A stretch of 64,000 bases of DNA from Deltaproteobacteria bacterium (GTDB taxonomy: Bacteria; Bdellovibrionota; Bdellovibrionia; Bdellovibrionales; Bdellovibrionaceae), in the NCBI GenBank assembly GCA_013286585.1, contig JABDFK010000004.1, positions 1-64,000 on the forward strand. Direction: 5' to 3'. Shown piece by piece: positions 18,485 to 28,088 of this stretch; within the stretch, counting starts at the first letter, position 1; each line of letters opens with the position of its first letter. The notes under the pieces were generated by a model, which saw nothing but the letters and a program-made list of their open reading frames with translations, did no database searches and was not told the origin of the DNA. The position numbers and the translations under genes are program-made.

Positions 18485-18557
18485 CATGGACTTTCATTTC
18501 GCTTTCAATTAAACCTATCAAGATTTCTTAATAAACTCGCTTAGGCAAGGTCTCTGC

Positions 18558-18995
18558 ATGCAGAAGGTGAACCGAAAACTGGAATACTCGCTCATGGCGC
18601 TCAAGCATATGAGTCAAAAAATGCCCGGAAAGCTAACCACAGCGAAGGAAGTCTCTGAATCTTATCAGGCTCCTTTTGATGCCACAGCCCGGGTGATGCA
18701 GTTGATGGCGCAGCGGGGATGGCTGAAATCAGAGCAAGGTGCCTTCGGCGGCTATCAGATCACCAAAGATCTTTCACGTCTGACACTTTTGGATCTGATG
18801 AATGTCATTCAGGGCCCCACCAAAATAGCGAAATGCCTGCATAAGGCAGAGCCCTGCGAAATTCAAAACAGCTGCAACATCATTTCCCCGATTCAAACTT
18901 TGAACACGCGACTGAATGACTTCTATCGAAGCCTAACGATTCGCGATGTCCTTTTTACTTCGCAGAAAAACTCACCGGGACCGTCCCATGAGTGA
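18558..18995 (+). CDS. Rrf2-family Fe-S regulator of the suf operon
   Basis: This 145-residue winged-helix regulator has an N-terminal Rrf2 fold with [13 protein letters not shown] and the wing [21 protein letters not shown]. Three Cys ligands for a cluster sit at residues 93, 100 and 106 (Cys-x6-Cys-x5-Cys), close to the spacing in IscR. In related bacteria such proteins bind a [2Fe-2S] or [4Fe-4S] cluster and repress suf/isc genes when clusters are plentiful. The gene overlaps the sufB start by eight bases, so regulator and target are one transcription unit. Confidence 0.92.
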   Translation: MQKVNRKLEYSLMALKHMSQKMPGKLTTAKEVSESYQAPFDATARVMQLMAQRGWLKSEQGAFGGYQITKDLSRLTLLDLMNVIQGPTKIAKCLHKAEPCEIQNSCNIISPIQTLNTRLNDFYRSLTIRDVLFTSQKNSPGPSHE

Positions 18996-20421
18996 CGTAA
19001 AAAAAATGGTCGAAGAGGGCTACAAATATGGCTTCGTCACAGAGATCGAAACCGAACAAGTGGCGAAAGGTCTGAACGAAGATATTATTCGTCTGATTTC
19101 TCAGAAAAAAAACGAGCCACAGTGGATGTTGGATTATCGACTGAAGGCTTTCAAACATTGGCTGACCCTGGAAGAGCCCCACTGGGCCCACGTCAGTTAC
19201 AATAAGATCGACTATCAAGATTTAAGATATTATTCAGCTCCTAAAAATAAAGCCGAAAAGAAAAATCTAGAGGATTTAGATCCTGAGCTTCTGAAAACTT
19301 TCGAAAGACTAGGAATTCCCCTACAAGAGCAGAAACGGATTTCAGGCGTTGCTGTGGACGTGGTGTTTGACTCGGTTTCTATTGGACAAACGCACACAGA
19401 AGTTTTGGAAAAAGCGGGCGTGGTTTTCTGCTCCATTTCAGAGGCCATTCAGAAACATCCAGAACTTGTGAAAAAATATTTGGGCTCTGTCGTGCCAATC
19501 ACTGACAACTTTTATGCGGCATTGAACGCTGCAGTTTTCACGGACGGTAGCTTTTGTTACATTCCGAAGGGAACTCGCTGTCCTATGGATTTGTCGACTT
19601 ACTTCCGTATCAATGCCTCTGAAACGGGCCAGTTTGAAAGAACTCTTTTGATCGCAGACGAAGGAAGCTACGTTAACTATCTGGAAGGTTGCACGGCCCC
19701 GCAACGGGACGAAAATCAACTTCACGCCGCCGTGGTAGAGCTCATCGCGATGGATGATGCAGAGATTAAATATTCCACAGTACAGAACTGGTACACGGGT
19801 GATAAAAATGGCCGTGGTGGAATCTATAACTTCGTGACCAAGCGTGGAAAATGCACGGGTGTTAGGTCCAAAATTTCTTGGACTCAGGTAGAGGCCGGCT
19901 CTGCCATCACGTGGAAATATCCTTCGGTCATTCTTCAGGGTGATTACTCGGAGGGCATGTTTTATTCCGTGGCGCTGACGCACGACTATATGCAAGCGGA
20001 CACTGGAACTAAGATGATTCATATCGGAAAAAATACCAAGAGCACGATTGTTTCCAAGGGCATCGCCACCGGAAACTCTAAGAGCTCCTACCGTGGACTG
20101 GTCAAAATTTTGCCCAGTGCCACTAATGCGCGAAATTATTCTCAGTGTGACTCGATGCTGGTGGGCCCGGATTGTTCGGCGAACACTTTTCCTTACATCG
20201 AAGTGAAGAATAAGACCGCGACGCTCGAGCATGAGGCCACGACCTCGCGAATCAGCGAAGACCAGCTCTTTTATTTGCGCTCGCGCGGAATGGACATGGA
20301 GCAATCGATTTCGCTTTTGGTGAATGGATTTTGTAAAGATGTGTTTAAGGAGCTGCCGCTGGAATTTTCCGTGGAAGCGGTGAAGTTGATAGAAATGAAA
20401 CTAGAAAACTCAGTGGGCTAA
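18988..20421 (+). CDS. sufB: Fe-S cluster scaffold SufB
   Basis: This 477-residue protein is the core scaffold of the SUF Fe-S assembly complex SufBCD. Conserved stretches include YKYGF near the N-terminus, [60 protein letters not shown] and the C-terminal [21 protein letters not shown] with the beta-helix core between. The ATG at 18988 is chosen because it begins at the conserved N-terminus ([16 protein letters not shown]); an in-frame extension upstream lies within the regulator gene. SufC follows after nine bases. Confidence 0.96.
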   Translation: MSDVKKMVEEGYKYGFVTEIETEQVAKGLNEDIIRLISQKKNEPQWMLDYRLKAFKHWLTLEEPHWAHVSYNKIDYQDLRYYSAPKNKAEKKNLEDLDPELLKTFERLGIPLQEQKRISGVAVDVVFDSVSIGQTHTEVLEKAGVVFCSISEAIQKHPELVKKYLGSVVPITDNFYAALNAAVFTDGSFCYIPKGTRCPMDLSTYFRINASETGQFERTLLIADEGSYVNYLEGCTAPQRDENQLHAAVVELIAMDDAEIKYSTVQNWYTGDKNGRGGIYNFVTKRGKCTGVRSKISWTQVEAGSAITWKYPSVILQGDYSEGMFYSVALTHDYMQADTGTKMIHIGKNTKSTIVSKGIATGNSKSSYRGLVKILPSATNARNYSQCDSMLVGPDCSANTFPYIEVKNKTATLEHEATTSRISEDQLFYLRSRGMDMEQSISLLVNGFCKDVFKELPLEFSVEAVKLIEMKLENSVG

Positions 20422-20430
20422 GGACGAAAT

Positions 20431-21186
20431 ATGCAGATGTTGGAAGTCAAAAATTTACGCGCAACCGTCGACGAGAAAGAAGTTCTGAAAGGCCTGAACT
20501 TTTCCGTCAAGGCCGGCGAAGTTCACGCCATCATGGGGCCCAACGGCTCTGGCAAGAGTTCATTTTCGAAAATCTTGGCGGGTCACCCGGCTTATTCGGT
20601 CACTAGTGGTGAAGTCCTCTATGACATTAACTTCAAAATGAAAAATCTTTTGGAGTTAGCCATCGATGAACGCGCCAAAGAAGGCGTATTTCTGGCGATG
20701 CAATATCCGATTGAAGTGCCCGGTGTTAGCAACTTTCATTTTTTGCAGATGTCTTACAATTCGATTTTGAAACATCACGGATCTGAAGAGTTCTCTGAAA
20801 ATGATTTTCGCCAGTTTGTGAAGGAAAAGATGAAAGTCGTGCAGATGCGCGATGACTTCCTGGACCGCGACGTGAATGTCGGTTTTTCTGGCGGTGAGAA
20901 AAAACGGAATGAGATTTTACAGATGGCAGTGCTGTCGCCAAGACTTTGTATTTTGGACGAAACTGATTCGGGTTTGGACATTGATTCTTTGAAAATCGTG
21001 GGTGAAGGCGTGAACAAATTGCGCTCTAAGAACAATGCGATTGTGCTGATCACGCACTATCAAAGGCTTCTGGATTTCATCAAGCCGGATTTTGTCCATG
21101 TATTTGCCGACGGAAGAATTCAGCAGACGGGCGGGCCAGAGCTTGCCCTGAAGCTGGAAAAACAAGGCTACGACTGGTTGAAGTGA
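20431..21186 (+). CDS. sufC: SUF ATPase SufC
   Basis: This 251-residue ABC-type ATPase drives conformational change of the SufBD scaffold. Walker A is GPNGSGKSSFSKIL, Q-loop FLAMQYP, signature FSGGEKKRNEILQMA, Walker B LCILDETDSGLDID and H-loop LITHYQRLL. The DETDSGLD form of Walker B is the hallmark that separates SufC from transport ATPases. It lies between sufB and sufD, as in most SUF operons. Confidence 0.97.
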   Translation: MQMLEVKNLRATVDEKEVLKGLNFSVKAGEVHAIMGPNGSGKSSFSKILAGHPAYSVTSGEVLYDINFKMKNLLELAIDERAKEGVFLAMQYPIEVPGVSNFHFLQMSYNSILKHHGSEEFSENDFRQFVKEKMKVVQMRDDFLDRDVNVGFSGGEKKRNEILQMAVLSPRLCILDETDSGLDIDSLKIVGEGVNKLRSKNNAIVLITHYQRLLDFIKPDFVHVFADGRIQQTGGPELALKLEKQGYDWLK

Positions 21187-21193
21187 GCGGGAA

Positions 21194-22405
21194 ATGAATT
21201 TACTCAATGGCATCGAGAAATTAAAATCGTCCGAAAGATCGCTGCAGGCGCGGCGGGTCTTGTCGCAGCTTCCGTGGCCCACTCGCCAGCAGGAAGAGTG
21301 GCGCTATACCAACTTGGACTTTTTGGCGAAAACGGATTGGCAGCCGGCTGGTGCTAAGGATTTGGCCGCAGCTAAGAGTGAGTATGCTCTGCTGGCTCAA
21401 GAGCCCAAGTTTAAAACGCTCTGCTTTGTGAATGGAGTTTTTCAGGGTTACAAAGGTAGTGATCTATCCTTGCGCCCCCTCTCTGGACTGTCTGAATCTG
21501 AATTGAACTCGAAGGATTTTTTTGGAAACCTCAACTTAGCATGGATGAGTGAGGGCTTCGTTCTGGAAATCCCCGCAGGTCAATCAATGGTGGATCCCAT
21601 ATGTATCGACTTCTACTATTCATCAGAGCAGGTGGCGTTGGCGGCTCATCCTTTGTTGGTTGTGAAAATCGGTGAAAGATCCAGCGCGCGCATGATTTTC
21701 CGCACGTTTGGCAAAGGCACCTATTTTAGCAACGTTGTCGCAAAATTTCATTTGGCTAAAGACAGTCAATTGGAGTTTGTGAACTATCAATCCAACTCCT
21801 CGACCGCGGCCAGTTTCAGCCAAATCGAATTCAATCTTGGCGAGTCTGCTAGCCTCAGAAGTTTTGACGTTTCCATCAAAGGAAAACTCAATCGAGAAAA
21901 GTTGGAAATTTATCATCAGGGGGCTAACTCCAACAGCCAGTCTTACGGTTTGTACTTAACTCAAGGACAAAGTCAGTCGGATCACTACACCAATATCGAA
22001 CACCGGGTGGGCCACTGTCAGAGTCAACAGCTCTACAAGGGTCTTCTGGCCGACGAATCAAAGGGCGTGTTCAACGGCCGCGTTTTGATTGCACATGGGG
22101 CAGAGAAAGCCAATTCCGAGCAGCTGAATAAAAATTTATTATTGAGTTCCAAGGCAGAGGCTGACTCGAAACCTCAACTGGAAATTTTAGCTGACGATGT
22201 GAAGGCGACGCATGGTTCGACAGTCGGTCAAATTGATGCAGATGAAATTTTCTATTTGCAGAGTCGCGGTATTTCCAAGGCCCAGGCCATTCAGATCCTG
22301 GCACAGGGTTTTGCGCTGGAAATTCTTAGTTTTGTGCAAAATGCAGAAATGAATTCCTATTTGAAACGTGAGCTGCGCGAAGTTTTGAAAGGGTTGGATC
22401 TATAA
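21194..22405 (+). CDS. sufD: SUF scaffold partner SufD
   Basis: This 403-residue SufB paralogue forms the SufBC2D complex. It has an N-terminal helical part with PTRQQEEWRYTNLDFL and a beta-helix core. The C-terminal SufBD signature reads ADDVKATHGSTVGQIDADEI then FYLQSRGISKAQAIQILAQGF, with the conserved His in THG. The gene starts seven bases after sufC and its stop overlaps the sufS ATG (TAATG). Confidence 0.95.
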   Translation: MNLLNGIEKLKSSERSLQARRVLSQLPWPTRQQEEWRYTNLDFLAKTDWQPAGAKDLAAAKSEYALLAQEPKFKTLCFVNGVFQGYKGSDLSLRPLSGLSESELNSKDFFGNLNLAWMSEGFVLEIPAGQSMVDPICIDFYYSSEQVALAAHPLLVVKIGERSSARMIFRTFGKGTYFSNVVAKFHLAKDSQLEFVNYQSNSSTAASFSQIEFNLGESASLRSFDVSIKGKLNREKLEIYHQGANSNSQSYGLYLTQGQSQSDHYTNIEHRVGHCQSQQLYKGLLADESKGVFNGRVLIAHGAEKANSEQLNKNLLLSSKAEADSKPQLEILADDVKATHGSTVGQIDADEIFYLQSRGISKAQAIQILAQGFALEILSFVQNAEMNSYLKRELREVLKGLDL

Positions 22406-23628
22406 TGGTTGAAGTGAACTTTGCCAAAATTAGATCTGAATTTCCCCTGTTGTCAAAAAAGGTCAGAGGTAAGAATCTGGTTTACCTGGACAGTGCCGCC
22501 ACAGCGCTAAAACCTTGGCCAGTCATCGAGCGGATCTCACATTTTTACACCTACGAAACCGCCAACGTTCATCGTGGGGCTCACTTCCTAGCTGATCAAG
22601 CCACCGGGTTTTATGAAAACTCGCGTGAAGTGGTTCGTCAATTCATCAATGCCGAGGCCGTGGAAGAAATCGTATTTACCAAGGGCGCCACAGAGGCCAT
22701 CAATTTAGTGGCGCAATCCTGGGGCAGAGCCAACCTCAAAAAAGGCGACGAAATCTTGCTCACAGAGATGGAGCATCACGCCAATATCGTTCCCTGGCAA
22801 ATGATCGCGTTGGAACTAGGTGCGGTCATCAAAGTGGCAAAAATTTCCGATGAGGGCGAGATCGATCTCGACGATGTTCGTAAAAAACTTTCCGCGAAAA
22901 CAAAAATATTTGCCTTCACGGCTTGCTCGAACACCTTAGGCACGATCACCGATGTCACGACTATGGCTCAGATGGCGCACAAGGTGGGCGCAAAAGTTTT
23001 GGTCGATGGTGCACAGATTGTCGCGAATTCGGCTTTTGATGTGCGTGCCTGTGACGTTGATTTCTTCGCGTTCTCTGGCCATAAATTGTTTGGGCCTTAT
23101 GGAGTGGGTGTTCTTTACGGGCGCAAAGAAATTTTGGAAGCCATGCCGCCTTATCAGGGCGGTGGCAGCATGATTTCAAGTGTGACTTTTGAAAAGACCA
23201 CTTACAATCAAGTCCCGACTCGCTTTGAAGCCGGTACTCCTAATATTGAAGGCGTGATTGCGCTGACTCCTGCGATTCAGTATGTGCAAAAAATTGGTTG
23301 GGGTGCCATCATTCAACATGAGCAGGAGCTTTTGAAATCAGCCACCGAAAAGTTGTCTGCTATACCGCAGATACGAATCATCGGTCAGGCGAAAAACAAG
23401 GCGCCCGTTTTGAGCTTTGTCCTAGAAGGTGCCCACCACTCTGACGTGGGACAGATTTTAGATCAAGAAAATGTCGCGGTTCGTGTGGGTCACCACTGCA
23501 CAGAGCCTTTGATGAAGCGCATGGGCGTCACCGGCACCGTGAGAGCTTCATTTTCAGTTTTTAATAATCAAGCCGACGTTGATTCCCTGGTGAACGGAGT
23601 CATTAAGGCGAAGGGTCTATTGTTATGA
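22405..23628 (+). CDS. sufS: Cysteine desulfurase SufS
   Basis: This 407-residue PLP enzyme (class V aminotransferase fold) takes sulfur from cysteine for Fe-S assembly. Features are VYLDSAATALKP near the N-terminus, TEMEHHANIVPWQ, VLVDGAQ, the PLP-binding Lys in FAFSGHKLFGPYGVGVLYG and the active-site Cys in VRVGHHCTEPLMKRMG. No SufE or SufU partner is encoded in this operon, so the sulfur acceptor must be elsewhere or SufS must act directly. It overlaps the downstream nfu gene by four bases. Confidence 0.96.
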   Translation: MVEVNFAKIRSEFPLLSKKVRGKNLVYLDSAATALKPWPVIERISHFYTYETANVHRGAHFLADQATGFYENSREVVRQFINAEAVEEIVFTKGATEAINLVAQSWGRANLKKGDEILLTEMEHHANIVPWQMIALELGAVIKVAKISDEGEIDLDDVRKKLSAKTKIFAFTACSNTLGTITDVTTMAQMAHKVGAKVLVDGAQIVANSAFDVRACDVDFFAFSGHKLFGPYGVGVLYGRKEILEAMPPYQGGGSMISSVTFEKTTYNQVPTRFEAGTPNIEGVIALTPAIQYVQKIGWGAIIQHEQELLKSATEKLSAIPQIRIIGQAKNKAPVLSFVLEGAHHSDVGQILDQENVAVRVGHHCTEPLMKRMGVTGTVRASFSVFNNQADVDSLVNGVIKAKGLLL

Positions 23629-24179
23629 CAGCAGTACAAGTTCGAATTCAAGGAACTCCGAATCCCAATGCTTGGAAATTTATTTTAGATCAGGCTGTAT
23701 TGAACGAAGGTAAGGCCACGTTCAATGCCCCCGAGGAAGCTTTGGGAAATCTGTTGGCGAAAGACCTGTTAGACATTAACGGGGTCAAGCAAGTTCATTT
23801 TTTCCAAAATGTGATCACCATCACTGGCCGCATCGATTGCGATGCGGATGAATTACAAAAGAATGTCATTTCCGTGATAGAGACTCGCATGCCGGTTCAC
23901 AACGCTGATTGGGCCCCTAAAGACGCGCAACTGGAAAAGCGAAAGACCTTGAGTCCTGAAATGCAGAAAATCGAGGAGATTCTGGATCGCACCATCCGTC
24001 CTGGCTTGCAGGGTGATGGTGGTGACATTGAAGTCGTCAGCATGGAAGCAAAGAAAATCTATGTACACTATCAAGGTGCTTGCGGCACTTGTCCAAGCTC
24101 CACGTCAGGAACACTGATGGCCATCGAAGGAATCTTGCGGGATGAATTCGATCCGGCGATAGAAGTGGTCCCGGTTTAA
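23625..24179 (+). CDS. Nfu-type Fe-S carrier protein
   Basis: This 184-residue protein has two parts: an N-terminal Nfu/scaffold domain (TPNPNAWKFIL, residues about 11-95) and a C-terminal NifU-like domain with RPGLQGDGGDIEVV and the cluster-binding CGTC (Cys153, Cys156). Such proteins receive clusters from SufBCD and hand them to target enzymes. It closes the regulator-sufBCDS-nfu operon and meets the convergent membrane-protein gene with a four-base overlap. SufA/ErpA-type carriers are not present here. Confidence 0.93.
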   Translation: MTAVQVRIQGTPNPNAWKFILDQAVLNEGKATFNAPEEALGNLLAKDLLDINGVKQVHFFQNVITITGRIDCDADELQKNVISVIETRMPVHNADWAPKDAQLEKRKTLSPEMQKIEEILDRTIRPGLQGDGGDIEVVSMEAKKIYVHYQGACGTCPSSTSGTLMAIEGILRDEFDPAIEVVPV

Positions 24180-24751
24180 AACTGAACGTGACTTTGTCTG
24201 GGTAGCTCTTGTTTTTCGGTGTGCATCTGAGGCGACACAGACACAGTTGCTGCTGTCGGTGCAAAGACCGCTGAATTGCCGATTTTCACTCCTTTAGCTT
24301 GTTCGTTTTCCACATGCAGAATCACCAGTGAGGAGGCGTTCTCTAAGCTGACCCCTGTGATGGTGATTTGAATCTCTGCTGGTTGGCCGATCGGAAGCTT
24401 GGCCCAGCTGTCTTCTAATAGTCCACTCACGAGTTGGGCCTCTGGCGGAATGAGCCAGCGATATTCGATTTCGCCTTCTATTTTTTGTTTGAGTGTGATG
24501 GAGCCTTTCAGCGTCAGCTCCTGTTCTCCATTTTTTGGAATTCCACCGACAGATTCGATTTTAACATCGAAATATTTTTCAGGTTTAGCCAGATTGGGAA
24601 TTCTTCCAGCTTGAAAACTGGATGCCAAATCGCGATTTCGCGCCCTGCCCTTGGCCATAAAGTAAGTGGTCAGGACTTGTTGCAGAGCGATCATTGCTAC
24701 CAGTACGAAGCCGCAGACGATGACAATGCGTTTACCGAGTTTTATGGACAT
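24176..24751 (-). CDS. Membrane-anchored hypothetical protein
   Basis: This 191-residue protein starts MSIKLGKRIVIVCGFVLVAM with one membrane helix (about 8-28). A periplasmic domain follows with beta-rich segments such as GEQELTLKGSITLKQKIEGE and AEIQITITGVSLENASSLVI, which look immunoglobulin-like. No catalytic motif or family was recognised. The ATG at 24751 is chosen for its GGGG ribosome site; it overlaps the 3' end of the zinc-peptidase gene by 10 bases, so the pair is likely translationally coupled and may act together in the envelope. Confidence 0.7.
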   Translation of the reverse strand: MSIKLGKRIVIVCGFVLVAMIALQQVLTTYFMAKGRARNRDLASSFQAGRIPNLAKPEKYFDVKIESVGGIPKNGEQELTLKGSITLKQKIEGEIEYRWLIPPEAQLVSGLLEDSWAKLPIGQPAEIQITITGVSLENASSLVILHVENEQAKGVKIGNSAVFAPTAATVSVSPQMHTEKQELPRQSHVQF

Positions 24752-26559
24752 AAATATTCCCCGCTGTTTGTTTGTAGATAGAAGTAAGTGTTGTCGTTGG
24801 CGTTTCCGCCGGCTGTATAGGCCAAGACATTGATCATATAGTGACCAGCTGGCTTTCCGGAGAGATCGACGGACTCTGACCCAGGCCAAGTGGAGTTTCC
24901 TCCGGGCTCTGGGAAGTTGTTGGCATTTTTTCCGACGATGTCGGAGGCTTCGCCAAAAACGTAGTCCTCTTGATAAACGTACAAGTCTAGGTCGTACGGT
25001 GTGCCTGATGAACTGGTGTAGTGAAGCTGAATTTGCGCGTGCGCCGGATTGCCATCGTAGTCATATTGGAAATATCGATTCGACAAAACCTGAAACGCGG
25101 GATTGCCTTGAACCGCAGGCCCGCCTTTTGGAAAGGAAAAGTCATTCGGATGATTGGCGTAGCAGCTGCCGACCACCGGATTCACCGGAAGAGCATAGCT
25201 ACTCTGATTCGTATTTTGATCTTCCTGCAAGAGTTCATCCGCCAAGGTCCAAGTGGCTTTTCCCTTCTGCGGATCGGTCACGTTAAAGAGCAGCTGTTGA
25301 AAAAAGAGTCCTGGATTTTTAAAGTGAAACTGCGAATTGGCAAAACCAGTGCTCGGATCCGAAAAAGTATTCCATATGTAAGAGAACTGATAACTGGTCG
25401 TGGCCTTGAACAGCGAGCGCGAAGTGGCAAGTTCCCGAAATGTACCTTCGCCAGAATTTTGCGGAATGTCCTGATTGTAAGCTTGGGTGTTTAAGATGAA
25501 ATCTGGAAATGCCAAGGAAGCAGTTCCGCACTCTGAATTGCTAATAGTATCGCGGTAAAAACTTCGTCCCAAAACCTCCGCTTGAAAATAGTCGGCCCAA
25601 CCCTCAGACCAAGCCAAGCGCGGATCAACCACGCCGTTGCCCGTGTGCGAGCCTCCGGGTGAATCTGATTTGTTGAAGCTGTACTCCATGAAATGTCCGT
25701 ACTCATGAACGATGACCGAGTTGTCGAAATGGTCTGTGTCCGTGCAGACGGAGCCGTTGATACCACCCAGAATATAAATTCCGGTGGGCAAGCCTGGTTC
25801 TGGATCTTTGTTAAAGAAACTGGTAGCGACATCCGGTGCTCCTAAATAAGTTCCGGGCGTCAAACCGGGCGTCCAAAAAACGCTGACTTTCGGAGCGACG
25901 GTAAAATCCGTGCAAAACGGACATGACGTGTTTCCACGCAGAAAATGATTGGCGCTGACAAGCTGATCGAAAATATTAAAGGCTCCGCCTTCGAGAGTCT
26001 TGTTGTGAGCCGCGTGGGGAAGAGTCACCGAAAGCTGAACTTCATGACCAGTGAGTGTGAAATTACCCGCGACGGAGTAATATAAGTTTGCAAATGGATT
26101 GTTGACGATGCTGGCTTTCACGAAGGCGTTGTCACCGCGCGAGTTAACTACCAATCGGTAGGCACCTGCTTTCAATGGGATCGACAAACCTGGGTGGGCG
26201 TGAACCTCACCTTGCCAATCATCAGTAGCACCGATGGCTCCGTTGGTATCCGTTTCCCCGCACTGAACTAGGGCGCCGTTGCTATCTAAAATTTGCACTT
26301 CCGCAAAGCGAATGTTCGCCGTCGACAGAGTCGTCAAGCCGTAGCCGGTGTCGTTGAATTTTTCCAAGAGTGCGTTCGCAGAGATGGACGTGGAAGTCCC
26401 GGGCACCGCCCGGCTGCCTGGGCAGTAAGCGACTTCGGCCACAGTTGGCTGGGAGGCCAAGGTCTTGGTGGAATTATCGCCGGCGATGGGAAAATCATTT
26501 CCGCAGGCGGTAAGAATAAACCAGCTGGCCAGAGTTAGGACTCGACTGAACCTTCGCAT
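24742..26559 (-). CDS. Zinc metallopeptidase lipoprotein
   Basis: This 605-residue protein has a lipoprotein signal (Cys19 in FILTAC). The catalytic zinc site is VIVHEYGHFMEYSF (HEYGH, residues 285-289), with the likely third ligand Glu319 in WSEGWADYF. That pattern resembles gluzincins such as M4/M36 (HExxH and a later EGxxDxF). The C-terminal ~120 residues hold a PPC-like beta-sandwich (YDLDLYVYQED, PAGHYMINVLAYTAGG). Eight or more Cys suggest disulfides outside the cytoplasm. It probably acts on the cell surface against proteins; a predatory role is possible but not shown. The coupled membrane protein follows immediately. Confidence 0.82.
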   Translation of the reverse strand: MRRFSRVLTLASWFILTACGNDFPIAGDNSTKTLASQPTVAEVAYCPGSRAVPGTSTSISANALLEKFNDTGYGLTTLSTANIRFAEVQILDSNGALVQCGETDTNGAIGATDDWQGEVHAHPGLSIPLKAGAYRLVVNSRGDNAFVKASIVNNPFANLYYSVAGNFTLTGHEVQLSVTLPHAAHNKTLEGGAFNIFDQLVSANHFLRGNTSCPFCTDFTVAPKVSVFWTPGLTPGTYLGAPDVATSFFNKDPEPGLPTGIYILGGINGSVCTDTDHFDNSVIVHEYGHFMEYSFNKSDSPGGSHTGNGVVDPRLAWSEGWADYFQAEVLGRSFYRDTISNSECGTASLAFPDFILNTQAYNQDIPQNSGEGTFRELATSRSLFKATTSYQFSYIWNTFSDPSTGFANSQFHFKNPGLFFQQLLFNVTDPQKGKATWTLADELLQEDQNTNQSSYALPVNPVVGSCYANHPNDFSFPKGGPAVQGNPAFQVLSNRYFQYDYDGNPAHAQIQLHYTSSSGTPYDLDLYVYQEDYVFGEASDIVGKNANNFPEPGGNSTWPGSESVDLSGKPAGHYMINVLAYTAGGNANDNTYFYLQTNSGEYLCP

Positions 26560-26653
26560 GGTCTTTCATCGGCACCAAAGGCCAACTAATTGATGAAAAA
26601 ACCGCCCTTAGGTGGGTATTTCTTAGAGTGGATTTGCGGAAATTCTTAACAGG

Positions 26654-26673
26654 ACTAGACCAAGATCGGTCTA
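26654..26673. terminator. Hairpin between secreted-protein and peptidase genes
   Basis: CTAGACC-aagatc-GGTCTAG is a perfect 7-bp stem with a 6-nt loop, next to the larger repeat at 26683-26722. The two hairpins in series separate two same-strand genes. No T-run follows, so it is at best an atypical terminator. Confidence 0.4.
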
Positions 26674-26682
26674 GGAGATGCA

Positions 26683-26722
26683 CTCAGAAAGTTGTATACC
26701 TGGAGGTTGTCAACTTTCTGAG
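26683..26722. repeat. Inverted repeat CTCAGAAAG..., copy 2
   Basis: Perfect 12-bp arms CTCAGAAAGTTG (26683-26694) and CAACTTTCTGAG (26711-26722) flank a 16-nt spacer. It has the same right arm, the same spacer length and an all-but-identical left arm as the copy at 13446-13485. It lies four bases after the stop of the secreted-protein gene on the minus strand, a position fitting a 3'-end hairpin. Confidence 0.65.
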
Positions 26723-26725
26723 GGC

Positions 26726-28012
26726 TTATTTACCGTCGACTCCGCCAGAGGCCTCGGAGTTTTTGACTTTGCCCTGTTCAACGGCGTTCGGTAGAACTTT
26801 CACGTCACAAATGGACAGTTTGTTTTCCGTGTAAATCCTGCCGATCCCAAATGTAAACACCGATTTGTCGCCGCCGGGGAGTCCGTGAAAAGTGGATGAG
26901 TATTTGTCCTTTAGGCTGAGTTGTATATTTTGTGGACCACTGTGGGCTAATTTCCCTTCACTGAGAAGCTGCGCACAGTTTTTATAGTTGGATTCCATCG
27001 CATTGAGCACTTCGTGGTTGTAATGAGCAATACTTCTTGTCAGCGGATCCTGTGAATTCAGATCTTTCTTCAGACATGCCTCTGTATTTTCAATCTGGTC
27101 AGAGACTATTTTGTCGGCCTCTGGAGGAACGGACTTATTTTTCGTACAAAAAGCTTGGTAAGCATCAGGCGCCTCGAAAAAGTGACGATTGTCCCCGCCG
27201 GGACTTGGATGGCGCTTTTTCCCGGGGACATTCGTGCAGTGAACAGTGGCAAGTAGCAGGTCCGCCTTACATGTGCCATCGCCCTTCGAAGTCTTGATCG
27301 GAGACGTTTCTGCCTTCACCGGGTCTTTACTTCCCACTTCGGGCTTGGCTGGCGCTGGATTAATCGCGTCAATGATTGCTTTCTTACCGATCTCGATCAA
27401 ATCAATTCCGGCATCGCGATGGAGGTCGGTGATTCGGCGCTGAATGATTCCGCAAGGCCCCGGTTGGCTGTTGCTAGCGCAATAATTGGCCAAATCTTTT
27501 CTCATCTGATTCCATTTGTCAGGAGGGCTCGCATCGATCAATTTGCGGACAGTGTCCAGGTCGGCTGCCCGGGCCATGCAATCCATGGTGGCGCGCCGGC
27601 CGGAAGGTACACACAAAGCGCCGAAGATCAACGGATTGCACGGAACTTGTCCCGCGGAACAATCTTTCGATTCCGGTCTTTTGCAAAAACCGTCATCTCC
27701 TCTGCTTGTCAGATTTCCTGCGTAAACACAGGTGCTACCTACGAGTTCGCCATCAGCAAAAGAGAATTCGCCCAGCCAGTTTTGCCAAAGCGATGTCGTA
27801 ACTCCGGTCTCGTCGGCGTTGATCTCCACGAGCATGTCGCGCAGACCGCGGATGTAGATTTGTTTTTGAGAGATGCTCAGTGAGTGAAATTGTTCGTAGG
27901 AAATGATATCGAACGCGTGAGACTGGAAATCGGCGGCGTGGACTGGGTTCGTGGAAAATAGCGATATAAGAACAACGGAAAAAAACGTCGAAATAGCAAA
28001 TTGTTTGAGCAT
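26726..28012 (-). CDS. Secreted Cys-rich hypothetical protein
   Basis: This 428-residue protein has a clear signal peptide (cleavage likely after PVHA, residue about 26). It contains about 18 Cys, suggesting a disulfide-rich periplasmic or exported protein. A Pro/Lys/Thr-rich linker around residue 225-245 separates two halves; the second has SRNRHFFEAPDAYQAFC-like aromatic segments. No enzymatic motif was recognised. It is followed by the inverted-repeat hairpin and the peptidase gene on the same strand. It is preceded on the same strand by the 6S-like RNA, whose terminator lies about 75 bases upstream. Confidence 0.75.
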   Translation of the reverse strand: MLKQFAISTFFSVVLISLFSTNPVHAADFQSHAFDIISYEQFHSLSISQKQIYIRGLRDMLVEINADETGVTTSLWQNWLGEFSFADGELVGSTCVYAGNLTSRGDDGFCKRPESKDCSAGQVPCNPLIFGALCVPSGRRATMDCMARAADLDTVRKLIDASPPDKWNQMRKDLANYCASNSQPGPCGIIQRRITDLHRDAGIDLIEIGKKAIIDAINPAPAKPEVGSKDPVKAETSPIKTSKGDGTCKADLLLATVHCTNVPGKKRHPSPGGDNRHFFEAPDAYQAFCTKNKSVPPEADKIVSDQIENTEACLKKDLNSQDPLTRSIAHYNHEVLNAMESNYKNCAQLLSEGKLAHSGPQNIQLSLKDKYSSTFHGLPGGDKSVFTFGIGRIYTENKLSICDVKVLPNAVEQGKVKNSEASGGVDGK

Positions 28013-28088
28013 TCTTTAATGCTAACAAATCTTGAAAAAACCCCAAGCCCAGAACCGTTTTCAAGACGAAAGGCTTACGGCAAAAGGC

